From an uncultured delta proteobacterium (GTDB lineage: Bacteria > Desulfobacterota > Desulfobulbia > Desulfobulbales > Desulfurivibrionaceae), in contig CAIPYE010000014.1 of the NCBI GenBank assembly GCA_903869265.1, positions 124,001 to 188,000 of the forward strand: a stretch of 64,000 nucleotides of DNA, in the 5' to 3' direction. Positions 29,410 through 38,071 of this stretch are shown here, piece after piece. The first letter of the stretch is position 1. Every line of letters begins with the position of its first letter. The notes beneath the pieces were generated by a model. It ran no database searches. It saw only the letters and a list, made by a program, of their open reading frames with translations, and was not told where the DNA came from. The position numbers and the translations under genes were made by a program.

Positions 29410-29764
29410 AATTCTGATTGTTGACGATGAGCTTGATTTCGGGACCACTCTGGCGGAACGTTTGGAGCTGCGGGGGTTTGCCGCCAAGGCCGTGGGTGGG
29501 GCCCAGGAAGCGATGGAGGCTCTGGCTGCTGACTGGCGGCCGGACGTGGTGCTGCTCGATCTGATGATGCCGGGGGTGGACGGCCTTGCCACCCTGGATC
29601 TGATCAAACAGCACGACCCCAAAATCCAGGTGATCATCCTCACCGGACACGGCTCCACGGAAAGCGGCATCATCGGCATGCAGCGCGGTCTGTTCGATTA
29701 TCTGATGAAGCCGGTGGACATCGGTGAACTGATCGCCAGGATCAACGAAGCAGGGGCCCAGTAA
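29396..29764 (+). CDS. single-domain response regulator
   Basis: The ATG at 29396, inside the end of the kinase gene, gives a 122-aa receiver: ILIVDDELDFGTTL, VVLLDLMMPGVDG, LTGHGSTESG, LMKPVDIGELIA. It is the probable partner of the overlapping kinase. A short GC-rich hairpin with five Ts follows. Confidence 0.9.
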   Translation: MTAHRILIVDDELDFGTTLAERLELRGFAAKAVGGAQEAMEALAADWRPDVVLLDLMMPGVDGLATLDLIKQHDPKIQVIILTGHGSTESGIIGMQRGLFDYLMKPVDIGELIARINEAGAQ

Positions 29765-29774
29765 AGGTAGATTC

Positions 29775-29798
29775 CCCCTTGACCGGGGAGGGGTTTTT
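29775..29798 (+). terminator. short rho-independent terminator
   Basis: CCCCT (29775-29779) pairs with AGGGG (29789-29793) around a nine-base loop, followed by TTTTT. It lies 10 bases after the receiver stop. Confidence 0.5.
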
Positions 29799-29830
29799 GG
29801 TATGGTTGATGGATGCGTGTAACCACGGCC

Positions 29831-29901
29831 CTTCGACAGGCTCAGGGCGAACGGATATTTTCTTAACGTATTGATTCCCGCTCGTGCTGAGCTTGTCGAA
29901 G
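29831..29901. repeat. dispersed palindromic repeat (CTTCGACAGGCTCAG type)
   Basis: CTTCGACAGGCTCAG (29831-29845) and CTGAGCTTGTCGAAG (29887-29901) are inverted repeats with one mismatch, separated by 41 bases. From memory, this arm sequence occurs as an intergenic repeat in many unrelated bacteria. It lies before nhaA and could form a long stem in the leader RNA. Confidence 0.7.
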
Positions 29902-29950
29902 CACCTGTTTGACGTAAATTCCGAGTTACCAGCCCAACAAAGGATGCATC

Positions 29951-31099
29951 GTGAAAAAACGTCTTAACCTGCTCCGGGAATTTTCCGTCCCGCTGCTTGT
30001 CGGGGTTGTGGTCGCCCTGGTCTGGGCAAACCTCTCGCCGGAAGGCTACCACAGTTTCAATCAGGCGCCCCTGCTCGGGGTGCTCAGTTTCCATTTCCTC
30101 ACCAATGAACTGTTCATGGTGCTGTTTTTCGGCATGGCTGCGGCGGAGATCACCCAGAGCTGTCTGCCCGGCGGGGATCTCCATCCTCTGCGCAAGGCGG
30201 TGAACCCCCTGCTGGCAACGTGTGGCGGGGTGGTCGGCCCGGTGCTTGTCTACCTGGGTCTCAACGCGCTGATCGGCTCCGCCTCGCTCAACAGGGGCTG
30301 GGGTATTCCCACCGCCACCGACATTGCCCTGGCCTGGCTGGTCGCCAGCGTGGTTTTTGGCAGGCACCATCCTGCGGTTTCTTTCCTGCTGCTGCTGGCC
30401 ATAGCCGACGACGCCATTGGTCTTGGCATCATTGCGGTCTTCTACCCGGACCCGCTGCATCCCATGGCCCCGCAATGGTTGGGGTTTACCTTGGCCGGTA
30501 TGGGCGTCGCCTTCCTGCTGCGACGCAGCAAGGTCGCCACGTATTGGCCCTATCTCCTCCTTGGTGGCGGGCTCAGTTGGATCGGGTTGTTCAATGCCCA
30601 TGTCCACCCGGCACTGGCTCTGGTTTTTATTGTTCCTTTCCTGCCCCACCCCCCAAGGGAACACAAACACCTCTTTGAGGAAGACCTTAGGGATCTGACT
30701 CCCCTTGCCAACTTTGAGCACGAGTGGAAGGTGGTGGTGGATTTCGGGCTGTTCATGTTCGGCTTGGCCAATGCGGGGGTGGAGTTCGCCGCCATGGGCG
30801 TCGCCACCTGGCTGGTCTTCGCCTCGCTGGCAATCGGCAAGACCGGCGGCATCTTCAGCATGGGAATGCTGGGCAAAAAGCTTGGCTACCCGTTGCCCGC
30901 CCAGGTCGGCAAAAAGGAGATGCTGCTGGTCGGGATGATCGGTGGACTCGGCCTGACCGTGGCCCTGTTCGTGGCGGGCGAGGCGTTCACCGATCCGCTC
31001 ATTCAGGGCGCGGCCAAGATGGGGGCTTTGTTCAGCGGTGGGTGTGGCATCCTGGCCATTATCGGTGGGCGGCTGATGCGGGTGCGGCGTAGAATCTGA
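29951..31099 (+). CDS. nhaA: Na+/H+ antiporter NhaA
   Basis: A 382-aa antiporter with ~12 membrane helices. It shows the NhaA signatures GWGIPTATDIALAW (unwound helix IV) and LLLAIADDAIGLGIIAVFY, with the paired Asp residues that carry Na+/H+. It exchanges protons for sodium to control pH and sodium in the cytoplasm. It stands alone, flanked by a dispersed repeat upstream and a pseudopilin gene downstream. Confidence 0.95.
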   Translation: MKKRLNLLREFSVPLLVGVVVALVWANLSPEGYHSFNQAPLLGVLSFHFLTNELFMVLFFGMAAAEITQSCLPGGDLHPLRKAVNPLLATCGGVVGPVLVYLGLNALIGSASLNRGWGIPTATDIALAWLVASVVFGRHHPAVSFLLLLAIADDAIGLGIIAVFYPDPLHPMAPQWLGFTLAGMGVAFLLRRSKVATYWPYLLLGGGLSWIGLFNAHVHPALALVFIVPFLPHPPREHKHLFEEDLRDLTPLANFEHEWKVVVDFGLFMFGLANAGVEFAAMGVATWLVFASLAIGKTGGIFSMGMLGKKLGYPLPAQVGKKEMLLVGMIGGLGLTVALFVAGEAFTDPLIQGAAKMGALFSGGCGILAIIGGRLMRVRRRI

Positions 31100-31156
31100 T
31101 TTTCAACCTTTGCCAAAAAACACAACAGCGCTTTGGGTACAATCCCCCATTTTTTC

Positions 31157-31186
31157 TTGACACATTCGGTCCCGCCATTGTAAGCA
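31157..31186 (+). promoter_or_regulatory. sigma-70-type promoter for gspG
   Basis: TTGACA at 31157-31162 follows TTTTTC and is spaced 18 bases from TAAGCA (31181-31186). It lies about 90 bases before the gspG ATG. It resembles the promoter proposed at 14776 (TTTTTTCTTGACA). Confidence 0.35.
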
Positions 31187-31274
31187 CAAAGGAGTTTTTT
31201 CCTGATTCGTCGCCTTGTTCCGGGTCGAAACGCACGGGGGCAAGGGTAACCTTCGCCAGACAGAAAGCACCCTT

Positions 31275-31709
31275 ATGAGACAACGAAACCTGAAAAATCA
31301 ACGCGGCTTTTCCCTGATGGAGTTATTGATCGTCATGGTCATTCTCGGGCTGATCGCCTCCTTGGTCGGGCCTAAGCTTTTTGGCAAACTGGGCAAGGCT
31401 CAGCAGAAGACGGCCAAGACCCAGATCGAAATGCTCATGTCATCTTTGGACGCCTTCCGGCTTGATGTGGGCCGCTACCCGACCCAGCAGGAAGGGTTGA
31501 CCGCCCTGGTAACTAATCCTGGCACCGGCGGAGGGCTGGAAAAATGGGACGGGCCCTATCTGAAAAAGGCCGTGCCAAACGACCCGTGGGGCAATCCCTA
31601 TCATTACCGCAGCCCCGGCGAACATGGAGAGGTGGATATCTATTCCTATGGGCAGGACAACCAGCCCGGCGGGGATAAAGAAAACGCCGACATTGGCAGC
31701 TGGGAATAG
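31275..31709 (+). CDS. gspG: type II secretion major pseudopilin GspG
   Basis: A 144-aa prepilin with the processing site RG|FSLMELLIVMVILGLIASLVGP (Glu+5 present). The GspG C-terminal calcium-binding region includes LDVGRYPTQQEGL, KKAVPNDPWGNPYHYRSPGEHGEVDIYSYG and a terminal SWE. The gene is intact, but the following gspE and gspD are broken and no other T2SS gene is near, so it may have no machine unless one is encoded elsewhere. Confidence 0.92.
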   Translation: MRQRNLKNQRGFSLMELLIVMVILGLIASLVGPKLFGKLGKAQQKTAKTQIEMLMSSLDAFRLDVGRYPTQQEGLTALVTNPGTGGGLEKWDGPYLKKAVPNDPWGNPYHYRSPGEHGEVDIYSYGQDNQPGGDKENADIGSWE

Positions 31710-31724
31710 CTCCCCGCAGAGGCC

Positions 31725-32549
31725 TTTACTCTCCTACGCAATCTGTTTTCTTTCGTAAAAAAAGAAAAGATCGGTACGCTGCTGGTCACCAACGGCAGGT
31801 TGCAGCCCGCCCAGCTGGAGCGGGCCCTCGCCCATCTCCCAGCTTTTCTTGAAAGACCATCCCTTTCTCCTTTTCCGCCGAGGGGAGTCCGATTCTTTTC
31901 TCCTGACCAGCGACCCCTTGGACGGTGACATTCTTGCCTCCGCCCACATAACCCTGACCTCACCCTTCACCATCCAGGTCATCGGCGAGGGTCAGCTCAA
32001 AAAACTTATCCGCGAGCATTATCAACTGGGCCAGCAGGAGAACGAGACTGCGGTCATGCTCATCGACGAGGCGGATATTGACAAGCTCAAGGGCACGGCT
32101 TCCGAGGCGCCGGTCATCAAGTATGTCAACAACCTGATCGATACAGCGGTCACGCGGAGGGCCAGCGATATCAACCTGGAACCCTTTGGATACGGGTTGC
32201 GGATTCGGTTGCGCATCGACGGCATCCTCCACGATTACGAAATCCCGCCCCACGCCATGCAGCCTGCGATCATCTCCCGGACCAAGCTCCTGGCCGGGAC
32301 TGGATATTGCCGAGCGCCGCCTGCCCCAGGACGGCAAGATCTCCATGCGGGTCTCGGGCCGCGAGATCGACCTGCGGGTTTCCCCCCCTGCCCACCATCT
32401 TCGGCGAGGGCGTGGTGATCCATATCCTGGGAAAGGCCTCCATCATTCTGGATCTGGTCAAACTCGGCATGGGCAGCCGGATTGAGGAGGAGTTCCGCCG
32501 CCTCATCGCCATGCCGGACGGGATCATCCTGGTCACCGGCCCGACGGGC
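31725..32549 (+). pseudogene. decayed gspE (type II secretion ATPase)
   Basis: GspE sequence runs through at least three frames. Frame A (to ~31845) encodes the N-terminal domain, FVKKEKIGTLLVTNGRLQP. Frame B (~31849-32300) gives [28 protein letters not shown] and [16 protein letters not shown] short segment near 32300-32380 gives [24 protein letters not shown] in a third frame, and the original frame resumes with [13 protein letters not shown]. It stops at GIILVTGPTG, inside the Walker A, where the frame passes into gspD. No start codon is visible for the first segment. Confidence 0.85.
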
Positions 32550-32870
32550 ATGCTGGGCGGCCTGATCAAAAAAGGCACCACCAACGAGGGAAATAAGATT
32601 CCCCTGCTGGGCGATATCCCGCTGCTGGGATGGGCGTTCAAGTACGGCAAAAAGAGCACTGCCAAGACCGAGCTCTTGGTGATGATCACCCCCTATCTCA
32701 TCGAATCCGATGACGTGCTGGAGCAGTACATCAAGAAGTTCCAGGAAAAGATGCAGGGGTTGCGCCAGGGGCTTGGGGGGCGGCATGGCCAGCTGCCAGG
32801 GAAACGCTGGAGGATAAGCGGGAGAAGGATAGCTGAGGGGTTAAGGCGAACAGTGCAAGTTCGAGGATAG
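32550..32870 (+). pseudogene. 3' fragment of gspD (secretin), fused to the gspE remnant
   Basis: Directly after the broken Walker A, the same frame continues as LGGLIKKGTTNEGNKIPLLGDIPLLGWAFKYG and TELLVMITPYLIES. This is the C-terminal signature of the GspD secretin. An internal deletion has removed the rest of gspE and almost all of gspD. The frame ends at 32870 with a basic tail. Confidence 0.85.
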
Positions 32871-33134
32871 CGCGCCCTCTTTTAATAGTGCATGTAATTT
32901 TTAAACAGGGCTGGCAAAGAGTTCGGTGCGGATCAGATATCGTTGATGACATTCTACGCAAGAAAAATTTACTCCAGAATGAATTAGGTGTGTCCCAAGG
33001 AAGTTTGGTGTGTTGCAATGGGGACAGCCGAATTCTGTTTCTCGTAGTTTCCAAACAGCGCCATTTTCGCTATTTTTGACTAAGTCGAACGTTGCGCCAC
33101 ACTGATCATAAGGGCAACGGACGAATGATTTTTT

Positions 33135-33674
33135 TTAAAGTGCTTTTTCATTTCTCTTGATTGTACGGCCACACACACAGTTTATGGTGTGGAATATGGC
33201 AATGTTGCTGATAATTGTCGTTTCCCGACAGAACTCTTCTACGCGTGTAGTTGCTGAATCTAAGAAAGATCGCATTATAGTCAAGTCGTGGTGCTTTTGA
33301 GTAATTGACGCGTGTAAATATGATCCAATTTTGTGGTAGTATTGCTGCAACAATTTTCGAGTTACCGCCTTGTATCTTCCGATGTGAATTGTTTGCCCAT
33401 GGCCGCCATTCGGCAACTCTTGTGCCATCGTAAGGGTAAAATCGCGCTCCACGTTAGGGTCGCAGTCTATGAGCGCATCGATAATTTTTTTTGGCTGCCA
33501 ACGCTTTAACAGGTCATCTAGTAGCTCCTCGCGATATGATGGCAGCAATTTGTAGAACAGCTGCTCAATAGACATGCGAATCTCAAGCGCTGCATAACGC
33601 AAACTCGCTTCATCACCTATCGAGATTAATTTTTTAGCTAAAACCACATGGTTCATTGACTCATCAAGCAACAT
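33135..33674 (-). CDS. uncharacterised protein in an AT-richer patch
   Basis: A 179-aa mostly helical protein with an N-terminal stretch RYAALEIRMSIEQLFYKLLPSY, which recalls HEPN-like helix pairs, and a C-terminal CVCGRTIKRN that could be half of a zinc ribbon. I do not recognise a family. Base composition is visibly lower in GC than its neighbours, and it lies between the decayed secretion genes and htpG, so horizontal acquisition is likely. Confidence 0.6.
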   Translation of the reverse strand: MLLDESMNHVVLAKKLISIGDEASLRYAALEIRMSIEQLFYKLLPSYREELLDDLLKRWQPKKIIDALIDCDPNVERDFTLTMAQELPNGGHGQTIHIGRYKAVTRKLLQQYYHKIGSYLHASITQKHHDLTIMRSFLDSATTRVEEFCRETTIISNIAIFHTINCVCGRTIKRNEKAL

Positions 33675-33763
33675 AGTTCTACCACTGAATAGGGCCGCAG
33701 TCCCGAGGAAGTAGTGGGGTTAGGCACAGATAGGTGATGTTGGCAATTTGTTGACTTAACGAC

Positions 33764-33801
33764 GGGCGGCTGACGCGTTTGCTCCAGCCGCCCTTTTTTT
33801 T
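33764..33801 (+). terminator. strong + strand terminator without a + strand gene
   Basis: GGGCGGCT (33764-33771) and AGCCGCCC (33786-33793) form a perfect 8-bp stem followed by eight Ts on the + strand. The genes on both sides are on the minus strand. It may still act as a hairpin end for htpG. Confidence 0.75.
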
Positions 33802-33811
33802 CACCGTGCGC

Positions 33812-35698
33812 TTATTTCCCCACCAATCGCTCCAAAATCCTGTAGCTCCGCGCCACCATGTTCCTGGGCTCCACCATGAGCCCGGCCTGGATCATGGCGT
33901 TGTCGAAGATCTGCTCCACCACGCTTGCAGCCACCTCACCATCCTTCTCTTTCAGGCCGACCAACCCCTTGATCAGGGGATGGGTGGTGTTGATTTCGAG
34001 GTTCTTGCCGCCAAACTGCTGGAGCCCCTGGCCGGAGGCGCGCATGATCCGTTCCATGCTGCTGGTGACAAAGCCGTCTGGGTTGACCACCATGGCCGGG
34101 CTGTCGGTGAGGCGGTTTGAGGCGATGACCTCCTTGACCTGTTTGCCCAGCACCTCCTTCATCCAGGCGGTAAGGGCTTTGGACTCCTTGGCGTCCATGG
34201 CCTCGCTCTGGGCTTTTTCCTTGTCCGCCTCGGTTTCTGCCGGAGCCTCGGGAAGATCGAGATCCCCGCGGTCGGCGGAAACCAGTTTCTTCTCATCGAA
34301 CATGCTGAGGTGGCTCATGGCGAAATCATCGATGGGCTCCAGGGTGTAGATCACCTCGATATTGCGTTTCTTGAAGGCCTCGATGTAGGGGCCGTTTTCA
34401 ATGGCCTCGCGGCTGGGGCCGTTGATGTAGAAGATCTCCTTCTGACCCTCGGGCATGCGTTCCACATACTCGGCCAGGGAGGTGAAAACCCCGTCTTCGG
34501 TTTTGGAAGACTCGAAGCGCAGGAGCTTGGCGGCTTCCTCGCGGTAGGCAAAGTCAGAGATCACCCCTTCCTTGATAAACATGCCGAAATTCTTCCAGAA
34601 CTCCGTGTACTTCTCCGGCTCGCTCTTGGCCAGCTCTTCCAGGAATTTGAGCACCCGCTTGGTCACCACCTTGTTGATCTTGGCGACCAGGGCGCTGTCT
34701 TGCAAGGCCTGGCGGGAGATATTGAGGGGCAGGTCTTCGCTGTCGATGACTCCGAGCAGGAAGCGCAGCCATTCCGGGAGGATGGTTTTGCTGTGCTGCT
34801 CGATCAGCACTCGCTGGCAGTAGAGATTGACCCCCGGATCCATGCGACCGAAACCCATGGTCTCGAAATTCTCCTTGGGGATGAAGAGCAGGGTCTTGAT
34901 GGCCAGGGGGGCGTCTGCGGAAAAGTGGAGCCGGGTCAGGGGCTCGTCATAGGCATTGGCGATGAATTTGTAAAACTCGGTGTAGGCGTCTTCGCTGATC
35001 TCGCTTTTGCCAAGGGTCCAGATGGCCTGCACCGTGTTGATCGGTTCGTCCTTGAGCTTGATGGGGAAGGGGACAAAGCTGGAGTACTGTTTGATGATCC
35101 TCCGGATGGTCTGCTCGTTGGCATACTCCTTGGCCTCGTCGGTGAGCTCGAGGACGATGCTGGTGCCGCGCCGGATGCCGGGGCACATGGCGATGGTGAA
35201 GGTGCCGCCGCCGTCGGAGATCCATTCATGGCCCATGTCGTCCATGCGAAAGGAGCGCGATTTGACCGTGACCTTTTTGGCGACCATGAAGGCGGCATAA
35301 AATCCTACGCCGAACTGGCCGATCAGGTTCACCTCCTTGCGGTCCGTCTCGGAAAGCTTGCTGAAAAAGGTCTTGGAGCCGGAATGGGCGATGGTGCCCA
35401 GGTTGGCCTCCAATTCGCCCCGGTCCATGCCGATGCCGCTATCGGTGATGGTCAGGGTGTTTGCCTTCTCGTCAACTTCAATGGTGATTTCCAGGGGCAC
35501 GTGGCTGTCGAAGACCTCCTGCTCCACCACGCTCTGGTGCCGGAATTTTTCCAGGGCATCAGCGGCGTTGGAGATCAATTCGCGCAGGAATATCTCTTTT
35601 TCCGTGTAGAGCGAATGGATCACGATATCGAGCATCTTTTTTACTTCGGCCTGAAACTCCTTGGTCTCTGTCTGGGGGGTGGTTTTCTCTGGACTCAT
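33812..35698 (-). CDS. htpG: molecular chaperone HtpG (Hsp90)
   Basis: A 628-aa Hsp90. The N-terminal GHKL ATPase shows RELISNAADALEKFR, DSGIGMDRGEL and GQFGVGFYAAFMVA. The middle domain contains the catalytic Arg region LPLNISRQALQ, and the C-terminal dimerisation domain ends the protein. The ATG at 35698 with AGAGAG upstream is chosen over an earlier in-frame ATG that adds 33 unconserved basic residues. Confidence 0.96.
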   Translation of the reverse strand: MSPEKTTPQTETKEFQAEVKKMLDIVIHSLYTEKEIFLRELISNAADALEKFRHQSVVEQEVFDSHVPLEITIEVDEKANTLTITDSGIGMDRGELEANLGTIAHSGSKTFFSKLSETDRKEVNLIGQFGVGFYAAFMVAKKVTVKSRSFRMDDMGHEWISDGGGTFTIAMCPGIRRGTSIVLELTDEAKEYANEQTIRRIIKQYSSFVPFPIKLKDEPINTVQAIWTLGKSEISEDAYTEFYKFIANAYDEPLTRLHFSADAPLAIKTLLFIPKENFETMGFGRMDPGVNLYCQRVLIEQHSKTILPEWLRFLLGVIDSEDLPLNISRQALQDSALVAKINKVVTKRVLKFLEELAKSEPEKYTEFWKNFGMFIKEGVISDFAYREEAAKLLRFESSKTEDGVFTSLAEYVERMPEGQKEIFYINGPSREAIENGPYIEAFKKRNIEVIYTLEPIDDFAMSHLSMFDEKKLVSADRGDLDLPEAPAETEADKEKAQSEAMDAKESKALTAWMKEVLGKQVKEVIASNRLTDSPAMVVNPDGFVTSSMERIMRASGQGLQQFGGKNLEINTTHPLIKGLVGLKEKDGEVAASVVEQIFDNAMIQAGLMVEPRNMVARSYRILERLVGK

Positions 35699-36050
35699 TT
35701 TTCTCTCTCTGAATAGTGATTCTTTGGGGCGTTGTCGGCGCTTGTGCCCGTTGCCCTGAATGATTTTCTTTCTGCCGGAAACGGCAAGGTGCGTCAAAAA
35801 TAATCATCTCCATGGCTCTGTCAAGCGGCGGCAAGCCGTTGTTCGCAAATACCTGTCATGTCGCGATGCCGTGCGCGGCATAAGGAGCCGTAACGAAATG
35901 GGCATTTGAGGGTGATGTCAACGGCGGGGTGATTTCGTAACCGCTCCTAAATATTTACAACTTCGTTTGGATATGTGATAATCGCACCGTAAGTATCGTT
36001 TTCATGTGCCCGCCATGGGCCGAGCCAGACTTTGTGAATCGGGAGGGATG
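35699..36050. other. intergene between htpG and the HDOD gene
   Basis: This 350-base divergent gap should hold both promoters. No strong -35/-10 pair stands out to me. Its one clear structure is the inverted repeat at 35883-35948, listed separately. A conventional heat-shock CIRCE repeat was not seen. Confidence 0.4.
35883..35948. repeat. dispersed inverted repeat (GGAGCCGTAACGAAAT)
   Basis: AGGAGCCGTAACGAAAT (35883-35899) faces ATTTCGTAACCGCTCCT (35932-35948), pairing at 15 of 17 positions around 32 bases. The left arm matches the one at 4275-4291 except for one base. Confidence 0.6.
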
Positions 36051-36908
36051 ATGGATGTAGCCGCAGAGTATGTCAGGGATGTCGAAAAGATAGCTCCATG
36101 TCCGGAGGTGGCGTTGGATGTGCTGTCCATGGCCCATGCGGCGGATTGTTCCATTCCCCTGTTGTCGGAAAAAATAGAGCAGGATCCGGGGCTCACCGCC
36201 AACATGCTGCACATGGCCAACTCCGCCTACTTTGGCCACATGAAAAAAATCACCTCGGTCAAGGACATCATCGTCCGCATGGGGGTGGACGCGGTCAAGA
36301 TTATCTCCATTACCAGCGCTTCGGTCGGGCTGCTCAGATTGCCGCAGGAGGCCTATGCCCTGGGGAGGGGCGAGCTCTGGCGCCACTCCTTCGCCGTTGC
36401 CATCCTGGCAAATATCATTGCCCGCTACGCCAAGGCCAGGGACACCGCTGCCATTTACACCGCAGGTCTGCTCCATGACGTGGGCAAGGTGATTCTGGAT
36501 CGGCCCTTGCAGGTGGAGAGCTACAATCGGGATGAAAATGCCGGGCAGACAGATCTACTGGCTGTGGAACGCCGCCTGCTGCATACGGATCATGCCGAGG
36601 TGGGCATGGCCTTGCTGGGGAAATGGGGGTTGCCGGAGGCGGTCTGCGTTCCGGTTGGTCTGCACCACGACATGACCCAGGCCCAGTCAAAAAGGCTGGG
36701 AGTCAAAATCATCTATCTGGCCAATCGGCTGGTGCATCTTACCGAATACGAGACGGGCGGTTCCGAGGATTTCTTTTTTGACGTGCTGGCCTACGAGAGC
36801 ATGAAAGAGGATCTGCCCGAGGTGCCGAATTTTGAAAGCAACATGCGCCTGATTATTGAAGAGTTTGTTGACAAATATCGGGACGCCGCCGCGGTGTTCA
36901 GCCTGTAG
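36051..36908 (+). CDS. HDOD-domain signalling protein
   Basis: A 285-aa HDOD protein (degenerate HD-type hydrolase used in signalling). It includes PCPEVALDVL, SEKIEQDPGLTANMLHMANSAYFG, ITSVKDIIVRMGVDAVKII and LLHDVGKVILDRP. In the last, the HD pair is present, so some catalytic residues remain. The ATG at 36051 has GGGAGG five bases upstream. There are no close neighbours on the same strand; a role in regulating cyclic-di-GMP or stress output is only inferred from the family. Confidence 0.88.
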   Translation: MDVAAEYVRDVEKIAPCPEVALDVLSMAHAADCSIPLLSEKIEQDPGLTANMLHMANSAYFGHMKKITSVKDIIVRMGVDAVKIISITSASVGLLRLPQEAYALGRGELWRHSFAVAILANIIARYAKARDTAAIYTAGLLHDVGKVILDRPLQVESYNRDENAGQTDLLAVERRLLHTDHAEVGMALLGKWGLPEAVCVPVGLHHDMTQAQSKRLGVKIIYLANRLVHLTEYETGGSEDFFFDVLAYESMKEDLPEVPNFESNMRLIIEEFVDKYRDAAAVFSL

Positions 36909-36937
36909 TAGATCGTTCCATCAAGGCAATTATCACA

Positions 36938-36965
36938 AGCCGTCGCTGCTGACGCTGCGACGGCT
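36938..36965 (+). other. perfect hairpin after the HDOD gene
   Basis: AGCCGTCGC and GCGACGGCT form a 9-bp perfect stem with a 10-base loop, 30 bases after the HDOD stop. No T-run follows, so the termination role is uncertain. Confidence 0.5.
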
Positions 36966-37019
36966 AAAGTAAAAAGCTCAGCCCTCTGCGGTCTCATCTC
37001 TTAGGCTGCTTCGCCGATC

Positions 37020-37152
37020 AGCGCCGCCTCCTGGGTATGCTGAGACAATCAATGTCCAGGAGAATGGTCACGCCCTCGGCGAGTTTTGCCATGCCCAGTA
37101 GGCACTGGCTGTCGACCACGCTGCCGAATTTTGGCGGATCTTCCACATCCTG
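37020..37152 (-). pseudogene. 3' fragment of a CheW-domain gene
   Basis: Bases 37049-37152 are identical to 51036-51139, the end of the receiver/substrate-binding/CheW fusion gene, and encode KFGSVVDSQCLLGMAKLAEG in the same sense. Homology continues more weakly to about 37020 and then changes to a different short tail with a stop. No upstream part of the gene is present: beyond 37152 the sequence is unrelated. Confidence 0.85.
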
Positions 37153-37258
37153 TTCCCTGCCAGGGGTCTCCCGTAAAAAAATAATAAAATACTATGGAGG
37201 ATAACCGTCGATATGCTATAGTCGCGGCTATGATCTTCTTGTTTCAGTGGTGGCCTGG

Positions 37259-38071
37259 ATGCGTCGGCGTTGTAAGCATATAGCAACCCTGCTGTTGCTG
37301 TTGTTGCTGGTTTACGTCCCATCTTCTCGAGGGGCGCCATCTCAACTTCCCGTTTTTCTTTATTTCAATCCCGACTCCATCCACAACAACCTTTCCGGCC
37401 TCAAGGAGGCCATGGACTCCTTTTTGTCCACCTCGGGCTTTGCCTTTTCCTTTCAGCCTTTTGCCCGGTTCCACGATTTTGACCGCGAAGCGCGGAGTGA
37501 GAGCTCGGCTTTTCTTTTTATGCCGGAATGGTACCTCCATCAGGACGGCAATGATAAACGCTTCAAGCCGTTTCTGATTCCGGTCCGCCAAGGGATGACC
37601 ACCTACCGCAAGGTTCTGCTCGTTGCGGCTGATTCGGCGTTGACAACGGAGAAGCTATCCGACACCACCATTGCCATGACGCCGGTGGGGAAGGTTGGGC
37701 TTGCCGTGTTGGACGAGGCCATCTTCAAGCGCATCGGCCTTCGGGGCAAAGACCTCAATTTCATCACCACTGCCAAGGATTCCGACGCTCTCTTTGCCCT
37801 GGCTTTGCGGCAGGTGCAGGCGGCCCTTGTTTCCCAGGACAACCTTGTGCATGTCGGTAACATTAATCCCCGTCTTCTCAAGACGGTAAAAATCCTTGCC
37901 GTTTCGGAGCCTATTTCCCTGCCGCTGCTCTGCTATGTTAAAGGTGCGGTTCCGGGCGAAGAGGTCGAAAGGATGCGGAAGCTTCTGCTTGCCGGCAAAG
38001 AGGGAGGAAAAGCGGCCCATGTTATGGAGATGCTACAAATCGATGCATGGCGGATTCCCAATGCTGAATAA
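37259..38071 (+). CDS. PhnD-like periplasmic substrate-binding protein
   Basis: From the ATG at 37259 the protein has 270 aa. A signal peptide (RRRCKHIATLLLLLLLVYVPSSRGA) is followed by a periplasmic binding fold of the phosphate/phosphonate (PhnD) type: SSAFLFMPEWYL, RKVLLVAADSALTTEKLSDTTIAMTP, DALFALALRQVQAALVSQDNL. No ABC permease or ATPase is nearby. A GTG at 37247 is an alternative start. It overlaps the next binding-protein gene by 11 bases, so the two are translationally coupled. Confidence 0.75.
   Translation: MRRRCKHIATLLLLLLLVYVPSSRGAPSQLPVFLYFNPDSIHNNLSGLKEAMDSFLSTSGFAFSFQPFARFHDFDREARSESSAFLFMPEWYLHQDGNDKRFKPFLIPVRQGMTTYRKVLLVAADSALTTEKLSDTTIAMTPVGKVGLAVLDEAIFKRIGLRGKDLNFITTAKDSDALFALALRQVQAALVSQDNLVHVGNINPRLLKTVKILAVSEPISLPLLCYVKGAVPGEEVERMRKLLLAGKEGGKAAHVMEMLQIDAWRIPNAE

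Noticed and set aside
32888-33079. 63-codon frame starting with GTG
   Set aside because: No recognisable motif or good ribosome-binding site, in a decayed region; probably not a gene.
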